This document shows, piece by piece, positions 44,682-53,746 of a stretch of DNA of 64,000 nucleotides. This DNA comes from Hyphomonas sp. (GTDB taxonomy: Bacteria; Pseudomonadota; Alphaproteobacteria; Caulobacterales; Hyphomonadaceae), in contig WGNP01000018.1 in assembly GCA_016124495.1 (NCBI GenBank), positions 1-64,000 on the forward strand, given 5' to 3'. The notes beneath the pieces are model-generated. The model saw only the letters and a list, made by a program, of their open reading frames with translations, was not told the origin of the DNA and searched no databases. The stretch's first letter is position 1, and each line of letters starts with the position of its first letter. A program made the translations under genes and the position numbers.

Positions 44682-45557
44682 ATGAAAGCGGCACCGCTCA
44701 TCAGCCTCGGCGTCTCGGTTGCACTGGGAGCTGGCGCCCTCTTCTTCGGCCGTGCCTTTATGTCCGGCGAGGCGCCGGACGCGCAGGCGAGTGTTGTGCC
44801 CGCGATGGTGATGACGACCGTTCTAGTGACCACCGCCGCGGTGGAGCCAGGCGCGATCATCGATCCGAAATTCGTCAAGGAAGTCGAATGGCCGGAGCAG
44901 GCGGTGCCGGAAGGCGCGCTGAAGAACGTTTCCGAACTCGGCCCGAAGGCTTACTCGCGCGGGCTGATGGTGCCCGGCGAACCGCTGCTGGCGCCGAAGA
45001 TCGACACCACCGGTGCGGTGCTGACGCTGGCGGCGGCAATTACGCCGGGCATGCGGGCAGTTTCGATCGTCGTTCGTAATGATACTGGCGTGTCGGGCTT
45101 CGTGCTGCCGGGCGACCGGGTGGACGTCAACGAGTTCATGTCGCTGGAAGATGCGGGCGGCCGCCCCGAAGGCGCGCGCGTTTCAGCCGATATCCTGGCG
45201 CGGCCGGTGCTGCGGTATGTCAAAGTACTGGCGGTCGACCAGTCGTTCGAGCCAAATCTTGAAGGCGCCAAGCCCTCGCAAACCGTGACGCTGGAAGTGA
45301 CGCCGGATGACGCGCTCGTGCTTGGCGCATCGAGCCAGCGCGCTGCGCTCGGCCTTGCCCTGATCAGCCGCGATGAGGAAGCGATGGTCGCCGCGATCAC
45401 GCCGGACAAGAAGGTCGAAGTGAAGCGCGTGGTGAAGCCGGCCACCGTGCGCCGCGCGCCAGTGAACACCACCGTGCGTGTGATCAACGGCGATAGTGAT
45501 GTCGAAGTCTCGGCGCCGATCGCGCGGACGGAAACGGCGACGGGGGAGAAACGCTGA
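44682..45557 (+). CDS. cpaB: Tad pilus assembly protein CpaB (RcpC)
   Basis: CpaB is an envelope protein of the Flp/Tad pilus machine, thought to stabilise the secretin. The N-terminal hydrophobic segment (PLISLGVSVALGAGALFFGR) is a signal anchor. A SAF domain follows (VLVTTAAVEPGAIIDPKFVKEVEWP, then VPGEPLLAPKI), then the RcpC domain (GMRAVSIVVRNDTGVSGFVLPGDRVDV). ATG 44682 is preferred, with GAGGG upstream; ATG 44667 is an in-frame alternative. It opens a seven-gene cluster ending at tadC. The 268 bp between the phosphatase relic and this start hold the operon promoter, which I could not place. Confidence 0.92.
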   Translation: MKAAPLISLGVSVALGAGALFFGRAFMSGEAPDAQASVVPAMVMTTVLVTTAAVEPGAIIDPKFVKEVEWPEQAVPEGALKNVSELGPKAYSRGLMVPGEPLLAPKIDTTGAVLTLAAAITPGMRAVSIVVRNDTGVSGFVLPGDRVDVNEFMSLEDAGGRPEGARVSADILARPVLRYVKVLAVDQSFEPNLEGAKPSQTVTLEVTPDDALVLGASSQRAALGLALISRDEEAMVAAITPDKKVEVKRVVKPATVRRAPVNTTVRVINGDSDVEVSAPIARTETATGEKR

Positions 45558-46852
45558 TGCGCCTGAAACATCTTCTGGCCGCCGGAGCGGCGTGCCTTTG
45601 CCTGACGCTTCCGGTTTCGGCCTGGACGCAGCGCTCTGCCGCAGACGGGGCAGAGCGGCTTGAAGTGCAGCGCGGACAGTCGGCCGTAGTCGAAGCCGAC
45701 GCGGCGTTTGCAACGATTGTTGTTGCGGATCCTGATATCGCTGAAGCGATGGCAACCTCAAACCGTTCCTTCTTCCTGCGCGGCAAGCAGCCAGGCACGA
45801 CGACAGTGCTCGTCTACAATGCGGCCGGCGCGATCGCGGAACTGATCGAAGTCGAAGTGAAACTGGGTCTGGAGGAGCTGCGCGCGGACCTGGACCGCCT
45901 GCTGCCGGGCGAGCCGATCGATGTGTATCCGGTGCATGACGGCGTGTTCCTGGACGGACGCGTGACGACGGCGGCGGCAGCCGAAATGGCGCTGCAGCTG
46001 GCCGAGCGGTATGTGCCGGGCGGCGTGGCGAACGGGCTGTCTGTCGGGCAGAGCCAGCAGGTGATGCTGGAAGTGCGCTTCCTGGAGGCAAGCCGCAGCG
46101 CGGTGCGTGAGATCGGCTTTGGCAACAGCGTCGACGCGAATGATTTTCAGACTGCGACCGAGGGCGGCACTGTGTCCGGCCTTGCGGCGAAGACGGTCGC
46201 GATGTTCACCAATGTCGGCGGCGAGAATATCGATGTTCAGATCCGTGCGCTTGAGGAAAAGGGTATCATCCGGACGCTGGCAGAGCCGAACCTCGTGGCG
46301 CTGTCGGGCGATACAGCAAGCTTCCTTGCGGGCGGAGAGTTTCCGATCCCGGTGGCCAGCAAGGACAACGAGATCACCATCGAGTTCAAAAAGTTCGGCG
46401 TCAGCCTCGACTTTACGCCCACGGTGCTCGGCGACGGGCTGATGAACCTCCGCGTACGTCCGGAAGTGTCATCCATCGACCGGGCCAATGGAATCCGTAC
46501 GTCCGGCATCGAAATTCCGGGCATCTCGGTGCGCCGGGCCGACACGACGGTGGAGCTGCATGACGGGCAGGCGTTTGCCGTTGCGGGGCTCCTCCAGAAC
46601 AATTACTCTAACGATGTGCGCCAGATGCCCTGGCTCGGCAATGTGCCGATACTTGGCTCGCTGTTCTCGTCGAAGCGATTCCAGCGCAACGAAAGCGAAC
46701 TGGTTATCATCGTCACACCCCGCCTGGTGCAGCCGATGCCGCATCCGGATCAGCTGGCCTCGCCGCTGGATGCCTTTGCAGAGCCGTCCGAGAGCGATCT
46801 GTTCCTTCTCGGAAAGACGGCAAGTCTCGAAACAAGTACATCAGGGAACTGA
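45557..46852 (+). CDS. cpaC: Tad pilus secretin CpaC (RcpA)
   Basis: This 431-residue outer-membrane secretin has a signal peptide, an N-terminal BON-like/pilotin domain (SAVVEADAAFATIVVADPDIAEAM and FFLRGKQPGTTTVLVYN), then the secretin core with VMLEVRFLEASRSAVREIGF, LAEPNLVALSGDTASFLAGGEFPIPV and VPILGSLFSSKRFQRNESELVIIVTPRLV. It forms the pore through which the Flp pilus exits. Its start overlaps the cpaB stop by one base. Length is within the family range (430-560). Confidence 0.95.
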   Translation: MRLKHLLAAGAACLCLTLPVSAWTQRSAADGAERLEVQRGQSAVVEADAAFATIVVADPDIAEAMATSNRSFFLRGKQPGTTTVLVYNAAGAIAELIEVEVKLGLEELRADLDRLLPGEPIDVYPVHDGVFLDGRVTTAAAAEMALQLAERYVPGGVANGLSVGQSQQVMLEVRFLEASRSAVREIGFGNSVDANDFQTATEGGTVSGLAAKTVAMFTNVGGENIDVQIRALEEKGIIRTLAEPNLVALSGDTASFLAGGEFPIPVASKDNEITIEFKKFGVSLDFTPTVLGDGLMNLRVRPEVSSIDRANGIRTSGIEIPGISVRRADTTVELHDGQAFAVAGLLQNNYSNDVRQMPWLGNVPILGSLFSSKRFQRNESELVIIVTPRLVQPMPHPDQLASPLDAFAEPSESDLFLLGKTASLETSTSGN

Positions 46853-46857
46853 TTATA

Positions 46858-47118
46858 TTGATAAACCTCAGGAAACTTTCGCTGCTGATGGCCTTAGGAA
46901 CTCTTGGCGCGTGTGCTTCGGTGGACGCGCATGACCGCTTCCTGCTTGGCGAGGCGAACCGTACGAACGTGGCGGCGCAGGCAAGCCGGGATGTGAACCT
47001 GCCGAACTCCAGAACGGTGGACTCCACCTCCGGTGTGCGCGCCGTTAACGCCATGAAGGCGCTCAACGAAGGCCAGACCAGGGAACTCGCCAGCACCAGC
47101 ACCGGGGGCGGTGAATAA
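46858..47118 (+). CDS. Short lipoprotein in the Tad cluster
   Basis: The 86-residue protein starts at TTG 46858 with AGGGA upstream and has a lipoprotein signal with lipobox LGACAS (Cys near residue 19). The mature part, only about 67 residues, contains FLLGEANRTNVAAQASRDVN, a pattern I associate with small lipoproteins found beside tad genes in alphaproteobacteria. It occupies the place where CpaD (about 200 residues) sits in Caulobacter but lacks that protein's body. It could be a pilotin-like helper for the secretin. The stop overlaps the cpaE start by one base. Confidence 0.7.
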   Translation: MINLRKLSLLMALGTLGACASVDAHDRFLLGEANRTNVAAQASRDVNLPNSRTVDSTSGVRAVNAMKALNEGQTRELASTSTGGGE

Positions 47119-48329
47119 TGAAATCCGCCGCCCAGCTTCAACCTGGGCTGCCGGCTGCCCCTTCGGGGCGCGCCGTGCCGTCCATGGCCGTGCTGACCAG
47201 CCCCGAGCGGATAGAGGCGCTGAAGGCGATCTGTCCGGACGTGCAGGACCTGTCGCAAATGGCTGCACCCGATGTCGTGATCCGTCATGGCGGCGGGTTG
47301 ATCCTGATCGAGCAGGGGCTGGCCGGCTGGGAGCAGCTGCTGCTTCTGCTCGCGGTCGAATATCCGTCCACTGCTGTCATCGTGGTCTCCGACCATTTGC
47401 CGGCGCATATGGTCCGGACACTGATGAAATTTGAGGCGTGGGATGTGCTTGCTGTTGCCGCCGGTGCTGGGGATGTCATGGAGACCGCCGCGCGCCTCGC
47501 TGAAGCGCGCTCCGAATCCAAGGGCGTGCCGGCGAATTCTGTCTGCTGGGCGTTTCGCGGCGCCGTTGGCGGAGCCGGCGTCTCGACACTGGTGATTGAA
47601 AGCGCGTTCGCGTTGGCGCGTCTCGTCGGGCCCGGCAAGGTCTGCCTTGTCGACCTGAATCTCGCCGACGGGATGTCGGCGTCCCTCCTCGAAGCGGTCC
47701 CGAAGCTCGACCTGCAGGCGCTGTCGGCTGCGCCTGAGCGTCTTGATGCGCGGTTGCTCGCGGCCTGGTGCTGGCAGCATGAGGACGGCGTCTCGATCAT
47801 TGCCTCGCCGCGTAATCCCGAAGCGGATGCGCTGGCCAGCGCAGCGGCTATCCTGCGCCTGCTGGATGTGACCTGCGCCGCATTTCCCTTTGTGATCCTC
47901 GACATGCCGCGCCACATGATGCCGTGGACAAAATCAGTGATGGCGGCAGTCGACCAGGCGGTGATCGTCAGTCAGCTGACTGTCCCCAGCTTGCACGCCG
48001 CCGCTGACATGTGCCGGGATGTGGACGCGCTGCGCGGTGACGCGAGCAAGGCACGTCTGGTGCTGAACCGGACGTTGCAGAAGAAACAGTTCCTTGCCGG
48101 GGTCCCGGTGGGTCAGGCCGAGAAGGCCATCGAGCGCAAGATTGATGTTACTGTCACGTCCGATTGGGACGCGGCGCGCACGGCGGTCAATCTTGGCAAG
48201 CCGATTGCCAAAGTGAAGCCGAAGAGCGCGCTTGTCATCGATGTGGACGCAATGGTTCGCAAGTTTGTGCCGGACGGCATGATCGAGAACGCCCAGACGA
48301 CAAGGTCAGCCAGGAAAGTACGCGCATGA
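47118..48329 (+). CDS. cpaE: Tad pilus localisation ATPase-like protein CpaE (TadZ)
   Basis: This 403-residue protein has an N-terminal receiver-like domain (about 20-130) and a C-terminal MinD/ParA-like domain. It directs the pilus machine to the pole. The Walker A region reads RGAVGGAGVSTLVIESA: the GGxGxST frame is there but the usual lysine residues of KGGxGKST are missing, a deviation seen in some TadZ proteins that implies weak or no ATP hydrolysis. CLVDLNLADGMSASLL and FVILDMPRHMMPWT are the later strands. It overlaps cpaF by four bases. Confidence 0.9.
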   Translation: MKSAAQLQPGLPAAPSGRAVPSMAVLTSPERIEALKAICPDVQDLSQMAAPDVVIRHGGGLILIEQGLAGWEQLLLLLAVEYPSTAVIVVSDHLPAHMVRTLMKFEAWDVLAVAAGAGDVMETAARLAEARSESKGVPANSVCWAFRGAVGGAGVSTLVIESAFALARLVGPGKVCLVDLNLADGMSASLLEAVPKLDLQALSAAPERLDARLLAAWCWQHEDGVSIIASPRNPEADALASAAAILRLLDVTCAAFPFVILDMPRHMMPWTKSVMAAVDQAVIVSQLTVPSLHAAADMCRDVDALRGDASKARLVLNRTLQKKQFLAGVPVGQAEKAIERKIDVTVTSDWDAARTAVNLGKPIAKVKPKSALVIDVDAMVRKFVPDGMIENAQTTRSARKVRA

Positions 48330-49705
48330 GCCGTTTCGGATTTACACCCGCTGTCAGGAAGGACGAGCCGGTTGCTGCAGCCGCACCGGTTGCCGGCACA
48401 GCGTCCAACATGCGCTCCAAGCCGGAATCGGCGGGCTTCGATCTGCTCGATGCAAAACTTCGCGTGCATGCAAAGCTGATTGATGAGCTCGACCTCGCCG
48501 CCCTCGACAAGATGGATGACGAAACGATGCGGCGCCGCGTGCGCGGCATCATCGGCGAGATCCTCCGCAAGGAGCAGATGGCGCTGTCGTCTGCAGAGGA
48601 GGCCTCTTTTTCGGATGCCGTGATGGACGAGATGACAGGCCTTGGCCCCATCGAACCTCTGCTCAAGGATGATTCCATCTCGGACATCCTGATCAACGGC
48701 TGTAACCAGGTCTATGTCGAGCGGCATGGAAAGCTGCAGCTGGCCCCGGTGCGGTTTGCGGACAATGATCACTTGCTGCGCATCGTGCAGCGGATCGTGG
48801 CGGCAGTGGGCCGGCGCGTGGACGAAAGCCAGCCGCTGGTGGACGCGCGCCTGCTGGACGGCAGCCGCGTTAACGCCGCGGTATTGCCGATTTCCATCGA
48901 CGGCCCGCTGGTCTCGATCCGGAAATTCTCGAAGTCGCCCCTGACGATGGACAAGCTGGTAGACTTCGGAGCAATCCCGCGCCCCGTTGCGGATTTCATC
49001 CTGGGGGCCGTGAAGTGTCGCGCCTCGACGGTGATCTCGGGCGGGACGGGATCGGGAAAAACGACGCTTTTGAACGCTCTGTCAGCGGCTATCAATCCGG
49101 ACGAGCGCCTGATTACGATTGAAGATGCAGCCGAACTGCAGCTGCAGCAGCCGCACGTCGCGCGGATGGAGACCCGCCCGCCGAACATTGAAGGCAAGGG
49201 CGAGATCCGCCAGCGCGAGCTCGTGAAGAACGCGCTTCGGATGCGGCCTGACCGGGTAATCCTCGGCGAGGTGCGCTCGGAGGAAGCGTTTGACATGTTG
49301 CAGGCGATGAACACTGGCCACGAAGGCTCGATGGCAACGATTCACGCTAACAATCCGCGTGATGCGCTGACGCGTCTCGAGCAGATGGTGATGATGGGCG
49401 GCTTGAAAATTTCTGAAGAGGCCATCCGTGGACAGATTGCCTCAGCGGTGAACTTTATCGTGCAGGCGACGCGCTTGTCGGATGGCTCGCGCAAGGTCGT
49501 CTCGATTGCCGAGATCACCGGCATGGAGGGCTCGGTCGTCCAGCTGCAGGAAATCTTCCGGTTCGAGCGGACAGGCACGGCGGAGAATGGCAAGGTCATG
49601 GGGTATTTCGCGCCGACGGGGCTTCGTCCGAAATTCCTCGACGAGATGGAGCGGCGCGGCGTGCACATGCCGGCCGGCCTGTTCGATCCGTCCAGAAAGT
49701 TCTGA
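48326..49705 (+). CDS. cpaF: Tad pilus ATPase CpaF (TadA)
   Basis: CpaF is the hexameric motor for Flp pilus extension and retraction. The 459-residue protein has the family features: GLGPIEPLLKDDSISDILIN, VSIRKFSKSPLTM, Walker A ISGGTGSGKTTLLNAL, the acidic box LITIEDAAELQL, Walker B VILGEVRSEEAFDML and the histidine box TGHEGSMATIHANNPRDAL. ATG 48326 overlaps the cpaE stop and gives the expected N-terminus. All catalytic elements are intact, so the pilus engine should work, in contrast to the degenerate CpaE. Confidence 0.96.
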   Translation: MSRFGFTPAVRKDEPVAAAAPVAGTASNMRSKPESAGFDLLDAKLRVHAKLIDELDLAALDKMDDETMRRRVRGIIGEILRKEQMALSSAEEASFSDAVMDEMTGLGPIEPLLKDDSISDILINGCNQVYVERHGKLQLAPVRFADNDHLLRIVQRIVAAVGRRVDESQPLVDARLLDGSRVNAAVLPISIDGPLVSIRKFSKSPLTMDKLVDFGAIPRPVADFILGAVKCRASTVISGGTGSGKTTLLNALSAAINPDERLITIEDAAELQLQQPHVARMETRPPNIEGKGEIRQRELVKNALRMRPDRVILGEVRSEEAFDMLQAMNTGHEGSMATIHANNPRDALTRLEQMVMMGGLKISEEAIRGQIASAVNFIVQATRLSDGSRKVVSIAEITGMEGSVVQLQEIFRFERTGTAENGKVMGYFAPTGLRPKFLDEMERRGVHMPAGLFDPSRKF

Positions 49706-49720
49706 TCAGGGGGCTTATGC

Positions 49721-50704
49721 GTGCCGGGCCTTCCAGACCTTGCAGGCCTTGAGGCCTCGCTGATCATCCCGGTGATCATGGCGATGGGCGCGGTGTTCAT
49801 GGCGATCCAGTCCGTGATTGGACTTGTCTCGACCGCGCGGGCACAGCGCATCGTCAACCGCCGCCTGCAGTTCAAGGAGCGGTATGCGACACACAATGAG
49901 GCCATGATCGAGCTGCGCAAGAGCCGGGGGCTCGACCGCCAGGGCAACCTTGCGATGTCGCTTCGCTGGCTGAACCAGCTGATCGTGCGCTCGGGGCTGA
50001 AGTTCGAGCCCGCGAGATGGGTTGCCATGTCGGCGGCGGGATCGCTGGGTCCGGCCGGTGCCGCCTGGTACTATGCGGGCGGGCTGTGGGTTGCTCTTCC
50101 GGTATATGTCGCGGTGTTCACGCTTGGACCCTTGGTGGTGATCAGGCATCTTGCTGCCCGGCGTGCCAGGAAGATGGCGACGCAATTGCCGGATGCGCTG
50201 CAGATCGTCTGCCGCAGCCTTGAGGCCGGACACCCGGTGGCGACGGCTGTGGCGCTGGTGGCGCGCGAGATGCCGGATCCGATCGGCACGGAGTTCGGCA
50301 TGACGGCGGACGAGGTGTCCTACGGCATGTCGCTGACCAACGCAGTGCAGCGGATGGCTGAGCGGTCGGGCGATCCGGATGTCGAGCTGTTTGCGGCTAC
50401 GGTGCGCCTGCAGGAGAAGACCGGCGGCAATCTTACCGAACTCCTCAAGTCAAATACCGATACCATCCGCGGACGCCAGACCATGCGCCTCAAGGTGCGT
50501 GCTGCCTCGTCGGAAGGGCGTACGTCCGCGATGATCCTGACGTCGGCGCCCTTCATGGTGATGGGTGCTATCCACATGCTGCGCCCGGAATTTTACGGCA
50601 ACGTGATCAATGATCCGCTGATCCAGTATGGCTTCGCCGGTCTGCTCGTGTGGATGATCATCGGCAACATCGTCATGAACAAGATGATCAACTTCAAGAT
50701 GTGA
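49721..50704 (+). CDS. tadB: Tad pilus inner-membrane protein TadB
   Basis: The 327-residue protein is a type II secretion F-like platform protein. An N-terminal helix (about 12-35), a second hydrophobic pair (105-140) and a C-terminal pair (about 265-322) surround the T2SSF cytosolic domain, with LPDALQIVCRSLEAGHPVATAVA and EKTGGNLTELLKSNTDTIRGR as signatures. The start is GTG 49721. It acts with TadC as the base for the CpaF motor. It follows cpaF by 15 nt and precedes tadC by 10 nt. Confidence 0.92.
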   Translation: MPGLPDLAGLEASLIIPVIMAMGAVFMAIQSVIGLVSTARAQRIVNRRLQFKERYATHNEAMIELRKSRGLDRQGNLAMSLRWLNQLIVRSGLKFEPARWVAMSAAGSLGPAGAAWYYAGGLWVALPVYVAVFTLGPLVVIRHLAARRARKMATQLPDALQIVCRSLEAGHPVATAVALVAREMPDPIGTEFGMTADEVSYGMSLTNAVQRMAERSGDPDVELFAATVRLQEKTGGNLTELLKSNTDTIRGRQTMRLKVRAASSEGRTSAMILTSAPFMVMGAIHMLRPEFYGNVINDPLIQYGFAGLLVWMIIGNIVMNKMINFKM

Positions 50705-50714
50705 TGCGGGCACC

Positions 50715-51656
50715 ATGAGCATGTCCTTCCTCTCAGGCCCGGTGGTGCCCGTCGCGCTGTTCGTTCTGGCGATGCTCATCGCGATTCCGGGCGTCTTGTC
50801 TTTCCTTCGCAACCAGAAGGCTGAGGAAGATATCAGCCGCCGCCTGACGCGCCGCAATCCGGAAGCGATCAACCAGTCCAAACGCGGCGGCAGCCTGATC
50901 GGCCGCGCCTTGATGGGGCTTCCCGACAATGTTGCGCCCACCGAGGGCGAGCAGGTCAATGCCGTGCGCGGCAAGCTGAACCTTGCAGGCTTCACGCAGG
51001 CAAATGCCGTCCCGCGCTATTTCGCAGCGCGTTTTGTCTGCGTGGTCATTCCGCAGATCGCGCTCTTCTTCTCGCTGCCGTATTTTGCCGGCCTGCCGAA
51101 ATACGCCCCTGTCGGCGCCTCCATCCTGCTGGTTCTTGTCGGCCTCGCCGCGCCGGGCATGTTCCTTGATGCGCGGATCAAGAAGCGCAAGCAGGCCGCT
51201 TCGCTCGGTTTTCCGGATATGATGGACCTGATGGTTGCCTGCGTGGAAGCGGGCCTCAGTCTCGATGCGTCGGTCCAGCGCGTGGGGGAGGAGCTGGAGC
51301 TGCGCCACCCGGTCATCTCCGGTCATATGCGCACGTTGTCGCTGGAGCTCAGGGCGGGCCGGGCGCGCAAGACGGCGTGGCGCACTTTTGCTGACCGGCT
51401 GGCGCTCGAGGAGGCGGGATCGCTCGCCACGATGCTGCGCCAGGCCGAGGAAATGGGCACCAGTCTCGGCCAGACCCTGCGCGTTTTCTCGGCGGACATG
51501 CGCCAGCGCCGCATCCTCTATGCCGAGGAAAAGGCCATGGCGCTGCCCGCAAAGCTCACTTTGCCCTTGATTTTCTTTGTGTTTCCCGTCCTTCTGGGGG
51601 TGCTGACGCTGCCAGCGGTCGTGATGTTGGGCAGAACCCTGCCGTCAACGGGCTAG
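50715..51656 (+). CDS. tadC: Tad pilus inner-membrane protein TadC
   Basis: This 313-residue partner of TadB also carries a T2SSF domain: GFPDMMDLMVACVEAGLSLD, SLATMLRQAEEMGTSLGQTL and ALPAKLTLPLIFFVFPVLLGV match the family. Transmembrane segments lie at about 8-27, 105-150 and 285-308. It is the last Tad gene in the window. The prepilin (flp/pilA), prepilin peptidase (cpaA) and pseudopilin tadE/tadF genes are not present, so they must lie elsewhere in the genome. Confidence 0.92.
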   Translation: MSMSFLSGPVVPVALFVLAMLIAIPGVLSFLRNQKAEEDISRRLTRRNPEAINQSKRGGSLIGRALMGLPDNVAPTEGEQVNAVRGKLNLAGFTQANAVPRYFAARFVCVVIPQIALFFSLPYFAGLPKYAPVGASILLVLVGLAAPGMFLDARIKKRKQAASLGFPDMMDLMVACVEAGLSLDASVQRVGEELELRHPVISGHMRTLSLELRAGRARKTAWRTFADRLALEEAGSLATMLRQAEEMGTSLGQTLRVFSADMRQRRILYAEEKAMALPAKLTLPLIFFVFPVLLGVLTLPAVVMLGRTLPSTG

Positions 51657-51688
51657 GCGAAGCGCGGCCAGATTGCTAGGGAACGCGC

Positions 51689-52645
51689 ATGGCAACCTAT
51701 CTTGAATTCGAAAAACCGATCGCCGAACTCGATTCCAAGATCGCCGAACTGGAAGCCCTGGCGGCGCGCAAGGATGGTCCGTCGATCACTGACGAGCTGA
51801 CCAGGCTGAAGACCAAATCGGTCAAGCAGCTGAAGCAGATCTACTCCGATCTCGATGCCTGGCGCATCACGCAGGTGGCGCGCCATCCCGAACGGCCGCA
51901 CTTCTCGGATTTCATCGGCTCGATCTTCGAGGATTTTGAAGAACTCGCCGGCGACCGGCATTTTGGCAATGATGAGGCGATCATCGGCGGGCTCGCCCGG
52001 TTCCGCGGGCGCTCGGTCATGATCATGGGCCATGAGAAAGGCCGCACCACAGAGAAGCGCCTGAAGCACAATTTCGGCATGGCGCACCCGGAAGGCTACC
52101 GCAAGGCCGTGCGCCTGATGGACCTCGCCGAGAAGTTCAACATGCCGGTTCTCAGCTTCCCCGATACGGCTGGCGCTTATCCCGGCAAGGGCGGTGAGGA
52201 GCGCGGCCAGGCCGAGGCGATTGCGCGCGGCACGCAGCGCGGCCTGTCGCTGGGTGTTCCGTTCGTGACACTGGTCATCGGTGAAGGCATGTCCGGCGGC
52301 GCCATCGGCATCGCGGCGGCCAACCGTGTACTGATGATGGAATACGCCATCTATTCGGTGATCTCGCCTGAGGGCTGTGCGTCAATCCTTTATCGCGACC
52401 CGGCGAAGGCCAGCGAGGCCGCCCAGTCGATGGGCATCACCGGGCCGGACCTTCTGAAACACAAGATCGTCGACAGCATCGTGAAAGAGCCTGTCGGCGG
52501 CGCGCACCGCGATCCGCAACGGGCGATGGCCTCCGCCGCCAAGGCGCTGGACGCCGCGCTGCGCGACCTTGAGGGCCTGACACCGGCGCAGCTTCGTCGC
52601 CAGCGCCGCGACCGGTTCTATGCGATTGGCCGTGAGGGGCTGTAG
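51689..52645 (+). CDS. accA: Acetyl-CoA carboxylase carboxyltransferase subunit alpha
   Basis: AccA with AccD transfers carboxyl from carboxybiotin to acetyl-CoA, the committed step of fatty acid synthesis. The 318-residue protein shows YLEFEKPIAELDSKIAELE at the start, RPHFSDFIGSIFEDFEELAG, FGMAHPEGYRKAVRLM, SFPDTAGAYPGKGGEERGQA, IGEGMSGGAIGIAAANRVLM and EYAIYSVISPEGCASILYRD, all hallmark blocks. The length fits exactly. It lies 32 nt after tadC and 26 nt before thiL. Confidence 0.97.
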   Translation: MATYLEFEKPIAELDSKIAELEALAARKDGPSITDELTRLKTKSVKQLKQIYSDLDAWRITQVARHPERPHFSDFIGSIFEDFEELAGDRHFGNDEAIIGGLARFRGRSVMIMGHEKGRTTEKRLKHNFGMAHPEGYRKAVRLMDLAEKFNMPVLSFPDTAGAYPGKGGEERGQAEAIARGTQRGLSLGVPFVTLVIGEGMSGGAIGIAAANRVLMMEYAIYSVISPEGCASILYRDPAKASEAAQSMGITGPDLLKHKIVDSIVKEPVGGAHRDPQRAMASAAKALDAALRDLEGLTPAQLRRQRRDRFYAIGREGL

Positions 52646-52671
52646 CGCCCCTCCGTCTCCGGTGCGCCGGC

Positions 52672-53637
52672 ATGGCTGAACAGGACTGGATCCGGCGCTA
52701 CTTTGCCCCGCTCGCCGCAGCGCCGGGCGCTGCCCGGCTGACCGATGACACCGCCCAGCTGTCACCCGCCACAGGGCCAGTCGTCATCACGACCGACGCC
52801 ATGGTCGAAGGCGTGCACTTCCTCGGCAGTGACCCCATAGGCTCCATTGCGCGCAAGCTCGTGCGCGTGAACGTGTCCGACATCCTGGCCAGCGGCGCCG
52901 AACCGGCCGAAGCCCTGCTGACGCTCGGCTGGCCCTCCGGCGGGAGCGAAGGGGAACTCGCCGGCTTCGCTGCGGCGCTGGGCGAGGAACTCGGCCTGTG
53001 GGGCGCCTCGCTGATCGGCGGCGACACGGTGACCAGTCCCGGCGGCCTGTTTGTATCCCTGACGCTCACAGGGCGCTGCCTCGGCCCTGCTCCCATCCGG
53101 CGCGGCGGCGCATCGGCCGGCGACGACCTGTGGGTGACCGGCGAGATCGGCGGACCCCGGCGCGGCTTCCTCGCGAGGGCGGCGGGGGAGGCAAGTCCGT
53201 GGATTGCCAGCCTTCGAATCCCGGTTTTGCCGCCTGTGTCTGCGGCGGGGCTTCTGGTCCGCCATGCCTCTGCCGCCATGGATGTATCCGACGGCCTGCT
53301 CGGCGACGCCGGAACGCTGGCGGGGGCGTCCGGAGCGGGGGCCGAAATCGCGCTCGAATCAGTGCCCTTCGCGGGCGGAGCTTCCTGTCTGGCCGAAAGG
53401 GTGGATCTTGCGACCTGGGGCGACGACTATCAGCTGCTCTTTGCGTCCCGCCCTGAAAATGCGGCCGGTTTGCTGGCGGACGCGCGGGAACTGGGCATCC
53501 GGATTGCGCGCATCGGGCGGATCCGGGCGGAGCCGGGTCTCGCCGCGACCTTCGAAAATCGCCCCGTTAACCTCCCGGAAACCGTCGCCTACCAGCATGG
53601 CTGGTATCGGAATGTCTGTCACTCGCCCATAAAGTGA
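52672..53637 (+). CDS. thiL: Thiamine-monophosphate kinase
   Basis: ThiL phosphorylates thiamine phosphate to the active diphosphate. The 321-residue protein has the AIRS-kinase pattern: DDTAQLSPATGPVVITTDAMVEGVHFL near the N-terminus, VNVSDILASGAEPAEALLTLG, IGGDTVTSPGGLFVSLTLTG and AMDVSDGLLGDAGTLA, with the catalytic aspartates conserved. No other thiamine gene is nearby. It probably shares a transcript with accA. Confidence 0.93.
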   Translation: MAEQDWIRRYFAPLAAAPGAARLTDDTAQLSPATGPVVITTDAMVEGVHFLGSDPIGSIARKLVRVNVSDILASGAEPAEALLTLGWPSGGSEGELAGFAAALGEELGLWGASLIGGDTVTSPGGLFVSLTLTGRCLGPAPIRRGGASAGDDLWVTGEIGGPRRGFLARAAGEASPWIASLRIPVLPPVSAAGLLVRHASAAMDVSDGLLGDAGTLAGASGAGAEIALESVPFAGGASCLAERVDLATWGDDYQLLFASRPENAAGLLADARELGIRIARIGRIRAEPGLAATFENRPVNLPETVAYQHGWYRNVCHSPIK

Positions 53638-53694
53638 GCCAAGTTGCACCCTGAGGGGCCGGCTGGCAGGCAGAACCGTCGTCAAAACACACCT

Positions 53695-53716
53695 CAGCCC
53701 TGCCTTCGCGGGGCTG
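53695..53716 (+). other. Hairpin in the hppA leader
   Basis: CAGCCCTGC pairs with GCGGGGCTG (one T-G pair) around a CTTC loop, 30 bp before the hppA start. There is no T-run after it, so it is unlikely to be a terminator; it may stabilise the leader or be incidental. Confidence 0.35.
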
Positions 53717-53746
53717 ACTGGTATTAGGGGTTAGGAAGGAAAGCCG

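Noticed and set aside
53695-53716. Hairpin before hppA as a terminator of thiL
   Set aside because: No T-run follows the stem on the plus strand.
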